In this document: positions 26,693-34,527 of the stretch, in pieces
Layout of the letters: each line of letters begins with the position of its first letter
Numbering within the stretch: the first letter of the stretch is position 1
NCBI GenBank assembly: GCA_017961365.1
Contig: JAGCXI010000020.1
Location: 1-43,493, forward strand
DNA: 43,493 nucleotides
Direction of reading: 5' to 3'
DNA from: Clostridia bacterium
Lineage (GTDB): Bacteria > Bacillota > Clostridia > Christensenellales > CAG-1252
Made by a program: the position numbers and the translations under genes
Notes under the pieces: generated by a model
Seen by the model: only the letters and a program-made list of their open reading frames with translations
Told to the model about the DNA's origin: nothing
The model's database searches: none

Positions 26693-27202
26693 ATGAATCA
26701 AAGGAAATTGGGAAGACCGACAGATCAGCGCATGGCGATCTTGAAGAATGAAGTGTCCGAGCTCCTGTGGTACGGCAAGCTCGAGATCACCTTCGATCGC
26801 GCGAAAGAGGTCAGCCGCATGGCGGAAAAGCTCTTGACCCTCGCTATCAAGACCTATGATGACACTGTCGAAGTGGTAAAAGAAAAAGTCAATCTGAAGA
26901 ACGAGAAAGTCTCCGTGAAGTTTATCAATGACGGCACGAAGAAGCTCGCGGCGAGGAGAAAGCTCATGGCGTCTCTCGTCGACATTCAGGAAGCGAAGGG
27001 CGCGAAAGAGAGCAAGAGCAAATACGCGGCGAGGACGAAGGACATCAAGCATCCCTTGGTGGAGAAGATCTTCAATGAGTATGCGCCGAGATATAAAGAG
27101 CGCAATGATAAGCAGACGCAGGGCGGTGGTTACACCCGTATCATTCGTATGGGACAGAGACGCGGCGACGCGGCGGAGATGGCGATCATCGAGCTTATCT
27201 GA
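26693..27202 (+). CDS. rplQ: Ribosomal protein L17 with internal insert
   Basis: L17 lies near the tunnel exit. The product is 169 residues against about 115-130 in most bacteria. The conserved ends are present (RKLGRPTDQRMAILKNEV at the start; HPLVEKIFNEYAPRYKERN and YTRIIRMGQRRGDAAEMAII at the end), but about 50 extra, mostly charged residues, near 55-110, separate them. Similar inserts are seen in other Clostridia as far as I recall. It is the last gene of the run; a terminator follows 22 bases later. Confidence 0.97.
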   Translation: MNQRKLGRPTDQRMAILKNEVSELLWYGKLEITFDRAKEVSRMAEKLLTLAIKTYDDTVEVVKEKVNLKNEKVSVKFINDGTKKLAARRKLMASLVDIQEAKGAKESKSKYAARTKDIKHPLVEKIFNEYAPRYKERNDKQTQGGGYTRIIRMGQRRGDAAEMAIIELI

Positions 27203-27223
27203 TCTTCGATAATAAGGTAAAGC

Positions 27224-27256
27224 AAGGCGAGAGTGTGACTCCCGCCTTCTTTTTTA
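27224..27256 (+). terminator. Terminator of the ribosomal run
   Basis: AAGGCG-a-GAG (from 27224) pairs with CTC-c-CGCCTT (ending 27248) with a short loop, followed by CTTTTTTATC. It closes the S10-spc-alpha transcript just after rplQ. Confidence 0.85.
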
Positions 27257-27282
27257 TCTTCGGGATCAAGTCTTATAAAAAG

Positions 27283-27326
27283 AAGCCCTATTTCCTCCTT
27301 TTCATCGGGGAAATAGGGCTTTTTCG
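27283..27326. terminator. Second, bidirectional terminator
   Basis: AAGCCCTATTTCC (27283-27295) and GGAAATAGGGCTT (27309-27321) pair perfectly over 13 bases. T-rich tails exist in both directions, so it ends the minus-strand gene at 27335-27835 and backs up the rplQ terminator. Confidence 0.9.
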
Positions 27327-27334
27327 AAATAAAA

Positions 27335-27835
27335 TCAATTATTGTGAAACAAGAATACGAAGGTGACCGCCACCGCTACGACGATGAGGACGAGCAACGC
27401 GATCGAGATCCCGAGGAGGATCTTGTAAGAAACGGGTCTTTTTTCTTCGCGCTTCACTACTTTCGCGAGAAGCGTCGTGGATACGATGGCAAAGATGAGA
27501 GCGGGGCCTCCGCTGAAGAACATCATGACAAGGAAGATCGGCACGGCGAAAAGGGCAGTGAAGACCGCTTCGCCCGCGGAATCCGTCGTCGCGATATTGA
27601 AAAGCGAGGAGAAGAACGCTGCCGCGATGACCGCAAATGCCGCAAAGAAGACGCAGAGCAGGACAAAGAAGACGACAGCGGAGGCTCTCGGTCCTTTCTT
27701 ATACGCCTTATTGCGCTCCGCGGCGGAGATCTCTTCGAGAGAGGGCTCCGTCGAAAGCGGCTCGGTGGGGGTATTTTGGGGTAAATCTGAAGAGTTGAGC
27801 TCTTCTTGCTCGGGTTTTTCGTCGAACTCGCTCAT
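27335..27835 (-). CDS. Small membrane protein, unknown function
   Basis: The start at 27835 is chosen because GGAGG precedes it on the minus strand and the promoter at 27863-27891 lies just upstream; a longer frame to 27937 runs through that promoter. The 166-residue product has an acidic, Pro/Glu/Ser-rich cytoplasmic N-terminus of about 50 residues and three hydrophobic segments (about 52-76, 88-112 and 128-155). I recognise no family. It stands alone, convergent with the ribosomal run and divergent from the EAL/AAA block. Confidence 0.75.
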   Translation of the reverse strand: MSEFDEKPEQEELNSSDLPQNTPTEPLSTEPSLEEISAAERNKAYKKGPRASAVVFFVLLCVFFAAFAVIAAAFFSSLFNIATTDSAGEAVFTALFAVPIFLVMMFFSGGPALIFAIVSTTLLAKVVKREEKRPVSYKILLGISIALLVLIVVAVAVTFVFLFHNN

Positions 27836-27862
27836 TTTATTTCCTCCTTTCGGTATAAACAT

Positions 27863-27891
27863 ATTATAACAAAACGTGCGGGGCAGAGCAA
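27863..27891 (-). promoter_or_regulatory. Promoter of the small membrane protein gene
   Basis: On the minus strand TTGCTC (27891-27886) and TATAAT (27868-27863) are spaced by 17 bases, about 28 bases ahead of the start codon. Confidence 0.75.
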
Positions 27892-27997
27892 GAGATTGCC
27901 GCCTTATTGTCAACGCAGGTTTACGAGAATGTCGCAAAAGGGTGTTTTTCTTTTATTTTTAACCGTTTTTTGGCAAACGATACCTGCGGAGCGAATT

Positions 27998-28013
27998 ATT
28001 AAGAATTCTTAAT
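27998..28013. promoter_or_regulatory. 16-bp palindrome upstream of the EAL/AAA block
   Basis: ATTAAGAATTCTTAAT is a perfect palindrome 27 bases before the extended -10 box at 28038-28046. It matches the element at 11168-11183 at 15 of 16 positions. It is a candidate operator shared with the S10 operon. Confidence 0.5.
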
Positions 28014-28037
28014 ATTAATTAAAAGGAATAAATTCTA

Positions 28038-28046
28038 TGCTATAAT
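28038..28046 (+). promoter_or_regulatory. Extended -10 promoter of the EAL/AAA block
   Basis: TGC-TATAAT is an extended -10 box. The sequence 17 bases upstream (ATTAAA) is a poor -35, so an activator at the nearby palindrome or the extended -10 would have to compensate. Transcription would start near 28053, giving a leader of about 180 bases. Confidence 0.6.
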
Positions 28047-28052
28047 AATGAA

Positions 28053-28232
28053 ACGAGAGACGATATCTTTCCGTCTTTTTCCGTAGGAACGCCGATTTTT
28101 TCGAGGTATTTTGCGGAGAATGGCGAAAGGATGGGTTTCTCCGAATGCGACGAACGAGCAAAAGGAAACGCAATTCTGCTGTAAAAACTGCATTTTGTGA
28201 CTCTTTTGCATTGTTTGCTTTGGAGGTTACAT
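28053..28232 (+). promoter_or_regulatory. Long leader of the EAL/AAA block
   Basis: Two hairpins are visible. AGACG (28058-28062) with CGTCT (28072-28076) is followed by TTTTT and resembles a weak attenuator close to the 5' end. CGGAGAA (28114-28120) with TTCTCCG (28137-28143) has a G-rich loop and covers the start of a 26-codon frame. I see no cyclic-di-GMP riboswitch (GEMM) signature. GGAGGT at about 28222-28227 serves the TTG start at 28233. Confidence 0.4.
28120..28200 (+). CDS. Possible 26-residue leader peptide
   Basis: An ATG at 28120 opens 26 codons ending at TGA 28198-28200, with GAGGT 12 bases upstream. The peptide ends in the cysteine cluster FCCKNCIL. It lies fully in the leader of the EAL-like gene and could be an upstream ORF that couples or attenuates translation. 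Short length and poor spacing make this uncertain. Confidence 0.25.
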   Translation: MAKGWVSPNATNEQKETQFCCKNCIL

Positions 28233-30971
28233 TTGGCGGGCAAGAAGAGTTCTGACAACAAAGAACGTATCGAAGAAACTTCGGCTGTGAGCGAAGAGAG
28301 CTTGGAGACGTTTGACAGAGAACCGGAGGTCGCAGCGAACGCCCCCTCGGAGGACGAGAGGGATTCTTCTCTTATCTCGGAGGAGGTCGCAGAGACGCTT
28401 TCCGCGGAGGATATCGACACCGCGGATCTTGTCGTGTTCGAAGAAGTCCCGTCGGAGGACATGGCGCCTGCGGAAGTCCCCGCAGAGGAAGCGCCCGTTC
28501 CCGAGGCGGAAGAGGTGATCGCGGAAGAGCCCGCGCCTGTCGAAGCCGTTCTCGAAGAAGTCCTTCCCGAAGGATCCGAGAGCGAAGCGCCTGCGGAGCC
28601 CGCGGAGGAAACCGAAGAGATCCCCGTAGAAACGCCCGTAAGCGAAGAAAAAGCGCCCGAAGAAGAAGCGGAAGCGCTTGCCCTCTCCGTGGATGACACG
28701 CCCGCGGTGGCGGTGGCGGAGCCTGCCTCGGAAGAGCCGATCCAAGCGTCGGAGACGCCCGCGGAGACGCCTGCCGAGAATGCGGAAGGTGATTTCGTGA
28801 TGGATGAAGATTATCTGAAAGCCTTTATGGAAGAAGGCGAGATGGATGACTTCATTTACGGTGGGAACTTCGAAGAGAGACAAGAGCTTTTGGATAAGAT
28901 CGCCGACAACGCAGAGACCCTCGCGGAAGAAGGCACGGAGCTTTTGGAGCGTCAGGCGAAAGAGCAGGAAGAGAAGAAGGACGAGGTACGTTATAACGAA
29001 AAAGGCGAGCCCATCGACGAGAAGGGCAGAGCCATCTTGAAACGTAGCCTCGAGAATAAGCTTATTCTCGCCGATACGCGTGAGCGCAGATATTACAATA
29101 AGCTCAAGAACGCCATCCTCGCCTATCAAAACGTCAAGACGGATATGCAGGTCGCGACGGAAGTTTTCCGCGCGAATAAGCAGGTCGTGGCGCGTCTCGC
29201 TTTGGCGGGGTATACGCGCATCTATTTCGCCTTGAATCCCGATGAGTTCGACATCGACAGATATAAGCAGTCCAATGCGACGGAATATGACTTTGAAGAT
29301 ACGCAGATGATGATCCGCGTTCGCGATGACGACGAATACGCCATCGCCATCGAGCTGCTCACTTTGATGATGGGCGCGCTCGGCGTGGATAAAGCGGAGA
29401 AATACGAAGAAGAGGATTTCCTGCAGTATTTCCCCCGTCGCGAGGACGCAGTCCTCGACGCAAAAGGCAAGTATCTTGTCTTGGAGGAAAAAGATACGCA
29501 AGCGCTCCAAAAGGAGAAGCGTGCGGAAGAGCGTAAAGCCGCGGGCATCTCGGAAGAGGTCGAGCCCGAAGCGCCCGCTCCGGAGGAAGAGGAGAAGGAA
29601 GAGCCCATCGTCATCCTGCCGCTCACCCTCGAGAATAAGATCCACCAGACGACGAATACCATCAAGCTCTTGTACAGCAAATTGAAGAACGAATTATTGT
29701 CCTTCAAGACGGTGAAGAGCGAGATGAATGTCAAAAACGAGAATTTCCGCGCGGGCAAGCGCATTATCGCGCGTATGACCGTGATCAATGAGAACGTGCG
29801 TCTCTATCTCGCTTTGGATCCCAAGGCGTATTCCACGCGGAAATACGGACATAAGGACGCTTCCGATCAGAAGGATTACGAAGGCACCGTTTTGATGATG
29901 AAGATCGCGGGCGAGAAAGAGCGCCTGAACGCCGTCAAGCTCATCCAAGAGCTCATGACAGCGAATAAGCTCGAGCGCAATTCCCGTTACGTATACGTGC
30001 CCTTCGCGGAGAAATATCCTTATATCAAGAACGGCGTCTTCAAAGGCGACGAAGACAAGCCGCGGGTCAAGCACACCGGCGACGAATACGCGGACATTTA
30101 CGGCGAGCTGACGGAGCATCTCCGTTCTCAGCTCGGCATGAAGGACGCTTGGGGCGTCCCGAAGGGATATTCCGCGGAAGACGGGGTCACTGCAAAGGAT
30201 CTTCTCGAATTGCAGCGTAGCAAGGCGAAGACGATGAATGCGGGCGTCGCGCTCGCCACCCCCATCGTGCATTTCTATGACGCGGCGATCGACGAAGAAG
30301 GTAAAGTGCAGTACCTGAACGTCCAGCAGATCCTGAATGATAAATTCCTCGGCAAGATGCTCCCGCAGGAGTATTTCGCCATCGCGGAGGGCAGCCCCCG
30401 CATCGAAGAATTGAATTTCATCGCGCTCGAGATCGTGACCAAGGATTGCAATGAGAATCCCGACCTCCGTTTTGTCGTGAAGATCAGTTGCCGACTCCTT
30501 TTGAAGCAGGAGACCTTGACCAAGCTCGTGGATAAGATGAAGACCGAGCACGGAAATCTCATCCTTGCTTTCGACTGCGCGATGCTGGAAGCTTTGGGCT
30601 TTGCGGGCGTCAGCGCGATCAATACGTTGAAGTCGCAAGGCGCGCTCATCATGATCGACAACGCGGAGAGCGCGAGCATGCGCGTCCTCACGGAGTACGA
30701 TTTCGATTATTTGAGACTGGATGCGAGGTATTATAACGGAGACAGCTTGAAGCGTCTCGCGCACCTCGATATGATCACGGGATATGCCGCCGTGCAAAAC
30801 ATCGTGACCACTTCCATCAATTGCGAGCATAAAGAAGAAGCTCGCATTCTCCTCGATCACGGAGTGAAAGTGATACAGGGCGACGCGGTCGCGCGCCCGA
30901 TGCGACTGATCAATCTGGCGCTGACGAATATCAAGCCGGTGCCGAAGGTAAAGAAAGATGGCAAGCAATAA
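28233..30971 (+). CDS. Degenerate EAL-domain protein with duplicated Clostridia-type domain
   Basis: I start at TTG 28233, after GGAGGTTACA, giving 912 residues. Residues 1 to about 200 are an acidic Glu/Ala/Pro-rich stretch. Two copies of one domain follow (about 273-390 and 466-585), each with a LENK...YYNKLKN/LYSKLKN start, an arginine/lysine strand, (I/L)YFALNP or LYLALDP, and a C-terminal helix. Residues about 670-895 align by pattern to an EAL phosphodiesterase: ATPIV at the start, EYFAIAEGSPRIEEL, a final strand with QGDAVARPM. The catalytic residues are lost: the EAL glutamate is replaced, the DDFGTG loop reads IDNAESA (about 808-814), and AEGVET reads TSINCEH. It is probably a cyclic-di-GMP sensor or scaffold, not an enzyme. 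No membrane helix is seen. Its stop overlaps the next gene by 14 bases. Confidence 0.75.
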   Translation: MAGKKSSDNKERIEETSAVSEESLETFDREPEVAANAPSEDERDSSLISEEVAETLSAEDIDTADLVVFEEVPSEDMAPAEVPAEEAPVPEAEEVIAEEPAPVEAVLEEVLPEGSESEAPAEPAEETEEIPVETPVSEEKAPEEEAEALALSVDDTPAVAVAEPASEEPIQASETPAETPAENAEGDFVMDEDYLKAFMEEGEMDDFIYGGNFEERQELLDKIADNAETLAEEGTELLERQAKEQEEKKDEVRYNEKGEPIDEKGRAILKRSLENKLILADTRERRYYNKLKNAILAYQNVKTDMQVATEVFRANKQVVARLALAGYTRIYFALNPDEFDIDRYKQSNATEYDFEDTQMMIRVRDDDEYAIAIELLTLMMGALGVDKAEKYEEEDFLQYFPRREDAVLDAKGKYLVLEEKDTQALQKEKRAEERKAAGISEEVEPEAPAPEEEEKEEPIVILPLTLENKIHQTTNTIKLLYSKLKNELLSFKTVKSEMNVKNENFRAGKRIIARMTVINENVRLYLALDPKAYSTRKYGHKDASDQKDYEGTVLMMKIAGEKERLNAVKLIQELMTANKLERNSRYVYVPFAEKYPYIKNGVFKGDEDKPRVKHTGDEYADIYGELTEHLRSQLGMKDAWGVPKGYSAEDGVTAKDLLELQRSKAKTMNAGVALATPIVHFYDAAIDEEGKVQYLNVQQILNDKFLGKMLPQEYFAIAEGSPRIEELNFIALEIVTKDCNENPDLRFVVKISCRLLLKQETLTKLVDKMKTEHGNLILAFDCAMLEALGFAGVSAINTLKSQGALIMIDNAESASMRVLTEYDFDYLRLDARYYNGDSLKRLAHLDMITGYAAVQNIVTTSINCEHKEEARILLDHGVKVIQGDAVARPMRLINLALTNIKPVPKVKKDGKQ

Positions 30972-31926
30972 GAACGCGGAAAAAACGCCCGAGCAGATCT
31001 TGCAGGACCAAATACGCGCGGACAAAGAATACGTTATCAAGAATAAACGTGTTCGCCGTCAGACCCGCAGAAGAGCGATCGTGATCATTCTTCTGATCTT
31101 CTTGCTTATCATCGCTTTGCTCTCCGGCGCGACCTACGCGATCATGCGTTTCGTGGATGAGAGCAATTTCCGCGTGACCGTTACGCAGACAGGTACGCAA
31201 TGGCTCTCTCTTTCCAAAGACAAAGGATTCTCGGACGGAGGCCGAAGCGTTTTGGATGTCTCCGCGCCTAAGAATATGGACAACGTCACGCTCTGCAATC
31301 AGCTGGACGAGATGTTGCAGGATATGATCGCAACGGACGGCACCTATGAGGGCAGAGGGGCGGATACCTATTACATCGCCTCCACCTTCTATCTGACGAA
31401 TAGCGGCACGAAAGACGCGCAGTACAATGAGAGCATCACGCTCGAGCGCGCGTTGCGTAATATGGATAAAGCGATCCGTATCATTTTGATCAAGGATACG
31501 GACGTCGAAGACGATGCGCTCGGCGAGATCGTCGCGTACGCCGCCTATGCTTCGGATGAGAACGGCAATGACCTTTTGGACGAAAACGGGCTTCCCATTC
31601 GCGAAGAAGTCGTTCCCGACGTCGGTTATAAGCCGAAGGAGACGCTTTGGTATGACGGGCTCACTTTCGACGAAGCGGATCTGGACGAGAATGGCGTATG
31701 GTACGCGAAGCCTTTCGTCGGGAACGGGTACGTGCATAAGAGCGAGTTTTATCCCATCACGCCCGGACAAAAAATCAAATACACCGTTGTGATCTGGCTT
31801 GAGGGTCAAGATCCGCAGTGTGTGGGTGATAATGACAGCTTGATCGATGCCGAAAGAGGCATCCTCGGCGGACAGGTGAAGCTTTCCGTTGAGTTCACGA
31901 CGGCAAATACAGTAGAAATAAAATAG
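30958..31926 (+). CDS. TasA/camelysin-like exported protein
   Basis: The 322-residue product has a long basic N-region (residues 1-39, RRQTRRR just before the core), a hydrophobic core at 40-61 ending SGATYA, and a beta-rich extracellular part. A-x-x-A-like small residues at the end of the core fit cleavage by a SipW-type peptidase, as for TasA and CalY. The C-terminal KYTVVIWLEGQDPQC ... GGQVKLSVEFTT resembles the conserved end of TasA-like proteins of Clostridia. STFYLTNSGT near residue 142 is the typical '(F/Y)xLxNxG' strand. It overlaps the EAL-like gene by 14 bases and precedes a SipW-like peptidase by 16, so it is the likely substrate. Fibre formation is inference. Confidence 0.65.
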   Translation: MASNKNAEKTPEQILQDQIRADKEYVIKNKRVRRQTRRRAIVIILLIFLLIIALLSGATYAIMRFVDESNFRVTVTQTGTQWLSLSKDKGFSDGGRSVLDVSAPKNMDNVTLCNQLDEMLQDMIATDGTYEGRGADTYYIASTFYLTNSGTKDAQYNESITLERALRNMDKAIRIILIKDTDVEDDALGEIVAYAAYASDENGNDLLDENGLPIREEVVPDVGYKPKETLWYDGLTFDEADLDENGVWYAKPFVGNGYVHKSEFYPITPGQKIKYTVVIWLEGQDPQCVGDNDSLIDAERGILGGQVKLSVEFTTANTVEIK

Positions 31927-31942
31927 GAGAAAAGAAGACAAG

Positions 31943-32851
31943 ATGGAAGAAGAGAATAAGAGAATAGACGAGGCGAATCTCGAAGAGCAGAAAGCGCCCG
32001 AAGAGACTGCCTCGGAAGTGACAGCGCCCGTGGAGGAAGCTCCGATCGCGGCGGCGGAAGAAGCGCCCGTCGAAAAGAAAGACGAGGCGGCGGAAGAGAA
32101 AGACGAGAAGGGAAAGAAGCCGATCACCAAGACGAAGAAGATCTTAAACGCCATTGTTTTGGGCGTGCAGATCGCTTTTGTCGTCTTGTCGATCACGATC
32201 TGCCTCGTGATGCTTTTGAACCCGAAGGCGCAGGACGAAGTCTCCCCGCTCGGCGTGAAGCTCCTCACCGTAAACTCCCCCTCAATGGACGGGACGGAAA
32301 AGGACAGCTTTGGCGTGAACGATCTCGTCATCGCCAAGAATCCGAAAAACGGCGGCGAAGGCTTGCAGAAGGGCGATATCATCACCTTCAAGATGCTGGA
32401 AAAAGAAAGTGGGCTCTTCATCATCAACACCCACAGAATAGACGAAGTCATCACGGAAAACGGCTTTACGCAGTATAAGACCAAAGGTGACGCGAATCCG
32501 ATGCAGGATCCCGGCTGGGTCAGCGCGGATAACGTCCTCGCCGTTTATGCCTTCCATATCAAAGGTCTCGGTAAGGCGATCAAATGGGTGCGTGACGGTT
32601 ACCACTTCATTTTCGTGGTCATCATCCCGCTCGGATTGCTCTTGATCTATAACATTTACCTCGTCGCGCAGATCGTGGTCGAAGGAAAGATGAAGAAAGC
32701 CAAAGTGGCGGCGGCGGAAGCGGCTGCCGCGTCGGCGCGCGCAAATCTCAGCGAGGAGGATCTCCTGAGACTTTTGAAGGAAAGAGGCATAGATCCTGCC
32801 GCCATTAAAAAGCAGGACGATAAAACCGACGATACAGGAAGTGATCAATGA
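31943..32851 (+). CDS. SipW-type signal peptidase with acidic N-terminus
   Basis: The 302-residue product belongs to the S26B (ER/archaeal-type) signal peptidases, which use a Ser-His pair instead of Ser-Lys. The nucleophile is Ser114 in NSPSM, the histidine is His164 in NTHRID, and the late acidic box is TKGDANPMQD (about 180-189). Membrane helices are at about 68-92 and 221-247. Two parts are unusual for SipW: an acidic Glu/Ala/Pro N-terminus of about 58 residues and a long C-terminal cytoplasmic tail. Bacillus SipW cleaves TasA; here the TasA-like gene is directly upstream. RBS is weakly GGAGAAAAG. Confidence 0.85.
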   Translation: MEEENKRIDEANLEEQKAPEETASEVTAPVEEAPIAAAEEAPVEKKDEAAEEKDEKGKKPITKTKKILNAIVLGVQIAFVVLSITICLVMLLNPKAQDEVSPLGVKLLTVNSPSMDGTEKDSFGVNDLVIAKNPKNGGEGLQKGDIITFKMLEKESGLFIINTHRIDEVITENGFTQYKTKGDANPMQDPGWVSADNVLAVYAFHIKGLGKAIKWVRDGYHFIFVVIIPLGLLLIYNIYLVAQIVVEGKMKKAKVAAAEAAAASARANLSEEDLLRLLKERGIDPAAIKKQDDKTDDTGSDQ

Positions 32852-32924
32852 TCCGTCTCGGCGAGTGAGGCGGACGGCACGGTAGTATTCCGTTCGAAAA
32901 AGGGGAAAGGGAAAGGTACGTACT

Positions 32925-34505
32925 ATGTTCACTGATTTTATAAGAGATTTTTTACAAGTATTCTTCTTCGGATTCCTGGGATTCTTCTATACCCAGCCCG
33001 GCGGAATCGCGAATTTCAGTTGGTACGGAGGTGTATTCGGCGCCTTCCGTCAGCTCTTCGCGGTGGATCAATACGTTGCGGTGGTGGAGAAATATCAGGC
33101 GATGAGTCAGATGCAGACCGGACAATGGATCGGCGCTTGGGTCGTCGTGATCCTCGTCATCCTCGCCTTGCTTGCGATCGTGGTCGTCGGGCTTTATTTC
33201 CTCATTCGTTTCTTCAAGAGACTCTTCGGCAGCCGCGTCTTGAATCAAGACCTTGTGGATGAGATCGGAAATTTGAAAGGGCAGATCGTGAAGCTCACGA
33301 GAGAGAAGGATCGTATCCTCGGCCTCAAGATCGGTTATCAGGGATATGACGTTCTCGAAGGGAATGAAGGCGAAGATACCAGCAGCGAGAAGAAAGAGGG
33401 CGAGAGCCGTTTCTATAAGCTCACCGAAGTCGATATGACCTATGCCGAGGAGGGTTCTCAGCGTCATACCGAATTTAATAAAGAGATCAGCTTGGAGGAG
33501 ATCTGCGACACCTTCCGTAATTACGCGGCGAATAACCCGCAGAGACCGTGGCGTAAGCTCTATTACGAGCCCAAGATCATCCGCCTCTTCTTCGCAAGCT
33601 TGGCTACAACGCGACTCATCATCCTGCAAGGTATATCCGGTACCGGTAAAACCTCACTTCCCGAGTGTATCGGTCACTTCATCGATAACCCCACGACCAT
33701 CGCCTCCGTGCAGCCGTCCTGGCGTGACAGAACCGAGATCTTCGGATACTTCAACGAATTTACCAAGAGGTTTAACGAGACTGAGGTCTTGAAGGCGATG
33801 TACGACGCAACGTATAACGAAGACGTCTATCTGACCGTCCTCGACGAAATGAACATCGCTCGTGTCGAGTACTACTTCGCGGAAATGCTCTCCATTGTGG
33901 AAATGCCGTCCCGTGATCAGTGGATCGTTGACCACGTCCCGAGCGGCTGGCCTTCCGACCCGAAGCACGTCGAGAAGGGTCGTTTCCGTCTCCCCGAGAA
34001 TATGTGGTTCGTCGGCACGGCGAACAACGACGATAGTACCTTCGCCATCTCCGATAAGGTGTACGATCGTGGTATGCCGATCAACATCAACAGCAAGGCG
34101 AAGCCTTTCGACGCTCCGCTCACCGATATGATGCCGCTTTCCTATAAGCATCTCGAAGAGCTCTTTAAGAAAGCGCAGGAAGAGCATAAGGTCAGCGATG
34201 AGAACCTCAAGAAATTCGAAGAAATGGACGATTACGTGATCGAGCACTTCCGCTTGGCGTTTGGTAACCGTATCGTGAAGCAGCTCCGTGAGTTCGTGCC
34301 CGTGTACGTGGCGTGCGGCGGCACGGAGATCGACGGCTTGGACTACGTGCTCTGTAATAAGATCCTCCGTAAGTTCGAGTCCTTGAACCTCGCTTACATC
34401 CGTGACGAGGTGGATGACTACATCCAATACCTCTCCGATCACTTCGGCGAGGAAAATATGACCGAGTGTAAAGAATATCTCGAAAGGTTGAAGAAGCTCT
34501 TCTAA
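32925..34505 (+). CDS. Membrane-anchored McrB-like AAA+ ATPase
   Basis: The 526-residue product begins with a hydrophobic, Phe-rich segment (about 4-22), a strong membrane helix (about 68-96) and a short coiled coil, then an AAA+ module. Walker A is GISGTGKTS (about 236-244), Walker B is YLTVLDEMNIAR (about 301-312) and sensor 1 is VGTANND (about 363-369). LDEMN-(I/L)-ARVEYYFAEMLS is characteristic of McrB-type ATPases. The N-terminal DNA-binding domain of restriction McrB is replaced here by the membrane anchor. The following gene encodes a DUF2357/McrC-like partner, so the pair probably works as an ATP-driven complex at the membrane inner face. Confidence 0.85.
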   Translation: MFTDFIRDFLQVFFFGFLGFFYTQPGGIANFSWYGGVFGAFRQLFAVDQYVAVVEKYQAMSQMQTGQWIGAWVVVILVILALLAIVVVGLYFLIRFFKRLFGSRVLNQDLVDEIGNLKGQIVKLTREKDRILGLKIGYQGYDVLEGNEGEDTSSEKKEGESRFYKLTEVDMTYAEEGSQRHTEFNKEISLEEICDTFRNYAANNPQRPWRKLYYEPKIIRLFFASLATTRLIILQGISGTGKTSLPECIGHFIDNPTTIASVQPSWRDRTEIFGYFNEFTKRFNETEVLKAMYDATYNEDVYLTVLDEMNIARVEYYFAEMLSIVEMPSRDQWIVDHVPSGWPSDPKHVEKGRFRLPENMWFVGTANNDDSTFAISDKVYDRGMPININSKAKPFDAPLTDMMPLSYKHLEELFKKAQEEHKVSDENLKKFEEMDDYVIEHFRLAFGNRIVKQLREFVPVYVACGGTEIDGLDYVLCNKILRKFESLNLAYIRDEVDDYIQYLSDHFGEENMTECKEYLERLKKLF

Positions 34506-34527
34506 TCATCATAAGGACGCATAGGCA

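Noticed and set aside
28053-28232. Cyclic-di-GMP riboswitch (GEMM) ahead of the EAL-like gene
   Set aside because: Attractive because of the EAL domain, but the conserved GEMM core and tetraloop-receptor bases could not be found.
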